Assembly: GCA_029882675.1 (NCBI GenBank)
Contig: JAOUKJ010000027.1
Span: 1-16,326 of the forward strand
Length of the DNA stretch: 16,326 nucleotides
Source of the DNA: Cyclobacteriaceae bacterium
Lineage (GTDB): Bacteria; Bacteroidota; Bacteroidia; Cytophagales; Cyclobacteriaceae
Direction of reading: 5' to 3'
Position numbers and translations under genes: made by a program. The notes beneath the pieces are model-generated. The model had not been told where the DNA came from, did no database searches, and saw only the letters and a list, made by a program, of their open reading frames with translations. This document shows positions 13,561 through 16,326 of this stretch, piece by piece (position 1 is the stretch's first letter; each line of letters begins with the position of its first letter).

Positions 13561-14550
13561 TTATTTTTCTAGTTCTTCAATTTGGCCTGCAAAGTACGTC
13601 TTTTTTTGGGGATATTTCCAAATTAATTTTTTGTAAATATCAATCGCTTTACTTTTCTTTCCCTGCATTAACATGATTTTAGCTAGGTTTTCCGAAATAA
13701 GTTCTTCTTTAAATTCAGTACTTTTTTGAGCCAGGTTTTCCTGTTCCTGTTCTTCAGGAGTCTTCTTTCTTTGAGATGCTTTCTTTATGGAAGGTTCGGC
13801 CTTTATAAAGTTTTCGATGATATCCTGCTGTTGTTTTTGCTTTATACCAATGGATTTCTCCGCTTTTGTATTTACTAATTCTTCGATGTATGGGGATGTT
13901 TGGTGTGAAGTGTGGGTTGAGGATGCGTCAGTACTTTCAATTATTTGATCTTCTTTCGGCTGTTTTAGGGGTTTTTTTTGAGACTTTTTTACTTTTTTGA
14001 TTTTTTCCTCCGTGACTATATCTTTTTTTTGATCCTCTTTTTCAACAGATGAAGGAGGCGTGACAGTTAATGGATTCTGAAAAGCTTCTTCTTCGACATA
14101 TTTATCAGTTAACTCATTAACATCTTTTTTAGATACCTGCAATTGCCTGAGTGTTGAATATATTTCTTCACGTATGTGTTCTATTTCCTCCCGGTGCTTT
14201 TTACTTGCTTCCGTTTCTGTTTTTTCTAGGGGTTTTATGGGGGTGATTTTCTGAACGGTTGGCTTTGGGGTAACAATTTTTCGGGCGAAGGGTTTCGTTG
14301 GGCTGGAAGAAACGGGTGTGATTCCTTCTACAAAATGTTTAAGTGCTCCCCGGTTAGTAGCGTAAATAGCGGCCTGGCTGAGCTTTTGTTTTGTTAGTTC
14401 GGAGCGAATGCTAAAATGTGCTTTGGCGACCAGGGCATGAATAACCTGACTATATGGGTAAGTTTTTTCCAGCTCTTCCAGCTTTCTGAGATCAGTATCC
14501 GGTAAGTCTTTAAAATCCCGGAGAAGTTGGTGAAATTTCTGTTTGTTCAC
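13561..14550 (-). CDS. Helical protein with long Lys/Glu-rich linker, function unknown
   Basis: A 329-residue protein without signal peptide or membrane helix. The N-terminal 75 residues form a helical domain (FKDLPDTDLRKLEELEKTYPYSQVIHALVAKAHF) resembling one TPR-like hairpin pair. Residues about 80-260 are a low-complexity, highly charged linker rich in K, E, T, S and Q (for example KKVKKSQKKPLKQPKEDQ). The C-terminal 50 residues return to a TPR-like pair (ISENLAKIMLMQGKKSKAIDIYKKLIWKYPQ). The two ends look like parts of one helical repeat separated by a flexible region. It lies between lptE (39-bp gap) and secG (5-bp gap) in the same transcript. From memory this arrangement is common in Bacteroidota, which would suggest an envelope-related role; the exact function is not known to me. 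Confidence 0.85.
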   Translation of the reverse strand: MNKQKFHQLLRDFKDLPDTDLRKLEELEKTYPYSQVIHALVAKAHFSIRSELTKQKLSQAAIYATNRGALKHFVEGITPVSSSPTKPFARKIVTPKPTVQKITPIKPLEKTETEASKKHREEIEHIREEIYSTLRQLQVSKKDVNELTDKYVEEEAFQNPLTVTPPSSVEKEDQKKDIVTEEKIKKVKKSQKKPLKQPKEDQIIESTDASSTHTSHQTSPYIEELVNTKAEKSIGIKQKQQQDIIENFIKAEPSIKKASQRKKTPEEQEQENLAQKSTEFKEELISENLAKIMLMQGKKSKAIDIYKKLIWKYPQKKTYFAGQIEELEK

Positions 14551-14589
14551 TATTTTAGAAATTGGAAGAAAAATAAAGTTAATTAAAAA

Positions 14590-15114
14590 TTACCAATTGG
14601 CAACGGATGCATTAAATATATTCAGAATAATTTGTTCAAAGATTTCTTCAATCAGGTCATCTTCAACTTCAGAAACTGAGACCTCATTGTCAAAATCACT
14701 ATAAAAAGAAAATGTCCTGGAAAAGTCGTTTTCCGGATGGTTCACATCAGCAAAATTTACACTCACAGTAATCGTTAGCCTTGTTTGCGCAGCAGTGTTG
14801 ATGTCATCCGGGTTGCGTGAAGCCTGGGCAGAAACAGGCGTCAGGCGCCAGTCAGTAACCGCCCCTTCAAAAAAAAGCTGTCCTTCTTCCTCAACCATTT
14901 CCAGACTGGTGTTTTGTTGAAAATAGTCACGTATTTCGTCTGTAAATCGCTGGCCAAGGTCTGGTGGCCCAGCATCGGCTTCATGAAAAAAGCTGTTGAT
15001 GGTGATGGTCTCAGCATCCGTACTTACTCCCGTGAATGAATAAATGCCACAACCCTTCAGGAAAATTATTGAAAGGAGTATCAATAAAATGTATATGCGA
15101 TTCTTATAAATCAT
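14590..15114 (-). CDS. lptE: LPS-assembly lipoprotein LptE family
   Basis: A 174-residue lipoprotein. The signal peptide has hydrophobic residues 7-19 and a lipobox LKGC with the acylated cysteine at position 22, followed by GIYSFTGVS. The Bacteroidota LptE pattern is present: ITINSFFHEADAGPPDLGQRFTDEIRDYFQQNTSL, then GAVTDWRLTPVS and TRLTITVSVNF, and a long C-terminal helix IEEIFEQIILNIFNASVANW. LptE sits in the outer membrane, plugs the LptD barrel and helps insert lipopolysaccharide. The start codon at 15112-15114 lies inside the end of the sigma-54 activator gene (11-bp overlap), so the two are translationally coupled and surely in one operon. Confidence 0.92.
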   Translation of the reverse strand: MIYKNRIYILLILLSIIFLKGCGIYSFTGVSTDAETITINSFFHEADAGPPDLGQRFTDEIRDYFQQNTSLEMVEEEGQLFFEGAVTDWRLTPVSAQASRNPDDINTAAQTRLTITVSVNFADVNHPENDFSRTFSFYSDFDNEVSVSEVEDDLIEEIFEQIILNIFNASVANW

Positions 15115-16326
15115 CGAGTTCGTAATATTTTATTTTTCTGTATAATGTCCGTTCAGATATCCCCAAATCCCGTGCCGCATATTTTCTTTTGTTTTTGTTT
15201 TTTCTCAAGGCCCTGATGATCAATTCTTTTTCTTTTTTTTCCAGAGAGAGTGATTCGATGTCCTCAGTTTCATGCGAAATGTCCTGTATGTTTTCATCAT
15301 CATCTGGCGCCGGTTCTATTTTAATTTGTGGGAGGATCTCTTCTTTACGCGCATTCAACAAATAAGAAGCTGTGGGTTTTGGCTCCTCGATATCTGAGAA
15401 TAATTGTTGATGTTCTTCCAGTAATTCACCTTCATTATCTTCATCCTTTAAAATGCGATGTACAAGTCTTTTCAGGTCGTTCACATCGCTTTTCATATCG
15501 AATAAAATCTTATACAGAATATCCCTTTCAGAAAACGCATCATCTTTTTGGTGCATATCGCGGTAAAGGGCAGGCAGGTTGCTCCCTTCTTTGGGGAGGT
15601 ATCCGGCCAGAATTTCGTCTGTAATTGTTTTATTATCCTGGGTGAGGACTGATATTTGGTCAACTAAATTTTTCAACTGTCTGATGTTGCCGGGGAACCG
15701 ATACTTCATGAGGAGGTCTTTGGCACTTTCTGTCAGGGAAAGCGGTTTCACTCTGTATTTTTCCGCAAAATCACTGGCAAACTTTCTAAATAGTAATTCA
15801 ACGTCCTGGCCCCTTTCGCGTAGCGGAGGTACATAGATAGGTACGGTATTTAACCTGTAATACAAATCTTCACGAAATTTGCCTGCGTCTACATTTTTTA
15901 ACAGGTTGATATTGGTTGCTGCCACCACCCTGACGTCAGTTTTCTGTACTTTACTACTACCCACGCGCAGGAATTCCCCATTTTCAAGGACCCGGAGTAA
16001 TCGGGCCTGAGTACCTATTGGCATTTCTCCAATTTCGTCAAGAAAGATAGATCCACCATTTGTTACTTCAAAATAACCTCTCCGCGCATCATGGGCTCCG
16101 GTGAAAGACCCTTTTTCATGACCGAAAAGTTCGGAATCAATTGTCCCTTCAGGGATAGCCCCGCAGTTTACCGCAATAAATTGCCCATGCTTTCGGGCAC
16201 TCAGGTGATGTATGATTTTCGAAAAGGATTCTTTTCCACTCCCACTTTCACCTGTGATGAGCACGGTCATATCCGTTTGGGCAACCTGAATAGCTACCTT
16301 TATGGCATGTATAAGCAAGGGGGAGT
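15104..16326 (-). CDS. Sigma-54-dependent transcriptional activator (N-terminus outside window)
   Basis: About 406 residues are visible and the frame remains open to the right edge, so the true start lies beyond it. The TTG at 16316-16318 is an internal leucine of the usual SPLLxxAI motif. The AAA+ domain is complete: Walker A GESGSGKE, sigma-54-contact loop GSFTGA (canonical GAFTGA), Walker B GGSIFLDEIGEM, arginine-finger region YYRLNTVPIYVPPLRERGQDV, and FPGNIRQLKNLVDQ. A roughly 110-residue acidic linker follows, then a Fis-type helix-turn-helix (KYAARDLGISERTLYRKIKYY). It remodels RNA polymerase-sigma-54 to open promoters. The AAA+ domain starts so near the edge that only a sequence beyond it could tell whether a receiver domain exists; from memory, Bacteroidota members beside lptE usually lack one. 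It leads the lptE-secG cluster and may control the sigma-54-like site before groES. Confidence 0.95.
   Translation of the reverse strand, partial: SPLLIHAIKVAIQVAQTDMTVLITGESGSGKESFSKIIHHLSARKHGQFIAVNCGAIPEGTIDSELFGHEKGSFTGAHDARRGYFEVTNGGSIFLDEIGEMPIGTQARLLRVLENGEFLRVGSSKVQKTDVRVVAATNINLLKNVDAGKFREDLYYRLNTVPIYVPPLRERGQDVELLFRKFASDFAEKYRVKPLSLTESAKDLLMKYRFPGNIRQLKNLVDQISVLTQDNKTITDEILAGYLPKEGSNLPALYRDMHQKDDAFSERDILYKILFDMKSDVNDLKRLVHRILKDEDNEGELLEEHQQLFSDIEEPKPTASYLLNARKEEILPQIKIEPAPDDDENIQDISHETEDIESLSLEKKEKELIIRALRKNKNKRKYAARDLGISERTLYRKIKYYELDDL

Noticed and set aside
15104..16318. TTG at 16318 as the start of the sigma-54 activator
   Set aside because: The frame stays open to the window edge and the residues before it (SPL) fit the conserved SPxL motif, so the gene continues outside.

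Overview
The window looks like chromosomal DNA from a Bacteroidota bacterium, most likely of the Cytophagales/Cyclobacteriaceae type. The evidence is consistent across it. It is AT-rich and has few strong Shine-Dalgarno sequences. Several upstream regions carry the Bacteroidota promoter form TTG-N19-21-TAnnTTTG, best seen before the tRNA gene. The proteins are typical of the phylum: LptE of the Bacteroidota type, a large secreted Asp-box propeller protein, TPR-plus-membrane-helix sensors, and a sigma-54 activator / lptE / secG / groES / groEL neighbourhood. No complete mobile element, CRISPR array or defence island is visible.

Layout. Positions 1-123 hold the end of a gene that is possibly a PfkB-type sugar kinase. 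A PIG-L/LmbE deacetylase (369-1124, minus) follows. Positions 1125-1914 contain no intact protein gene. They hold a roughly 200-nt long-hairpin sequence (1367-1569) resembling 6S RNA, then the orphaned C-terminal domain of a family-20 hexosaminidase, which runs into the terminator of a minus-strand tRNA-Pro(UGG). From 2199 to 4413 are a NarL/LuxR response regulator, a small unknown protein and accA. A TerB-like protein (minus) is divergent from a two-gene operon encoding a membrane TPR protein and a predicted outer-membrane barrel (5059-6898). Convergent to that operon is the 1044-residue Asp-box/VPS10-like secreted protein (7046-10180). Then come groEL and groES (minus), an unknown 235-residue protein (plus), and the minus-strand cluster sigma-54 activator, lptE, K/E-rich helical protein, secG. 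The sigma-54 activator is cut by the right edge.

How the genes fit together. The right half is a housekeeping envelope and proteostasis block: LPS transport to the outer membrane (LptE), Sec export (SecG), chaperonin folding (GroES/EL), and a sigma-54 activator that overlaps lptE. A near-consensus -24/-12 element (GG-N10-GC) lies about 50 bp upstream of groES and no CIRCE element is visible there, so the chaperonin operon may be under sigma-54 control. The left edge suggests amino-sugar or sugar metabolism (kinase, PIG-L deacetylase, hexosaminidase remnant) that has been partly lost.

The observation most worth following up is the candidate 6S-like RNA. Next are the sigma-54-like element before groES, and the TPR receptor-like protein that ends directly after its membrane helix with no kinase domain.
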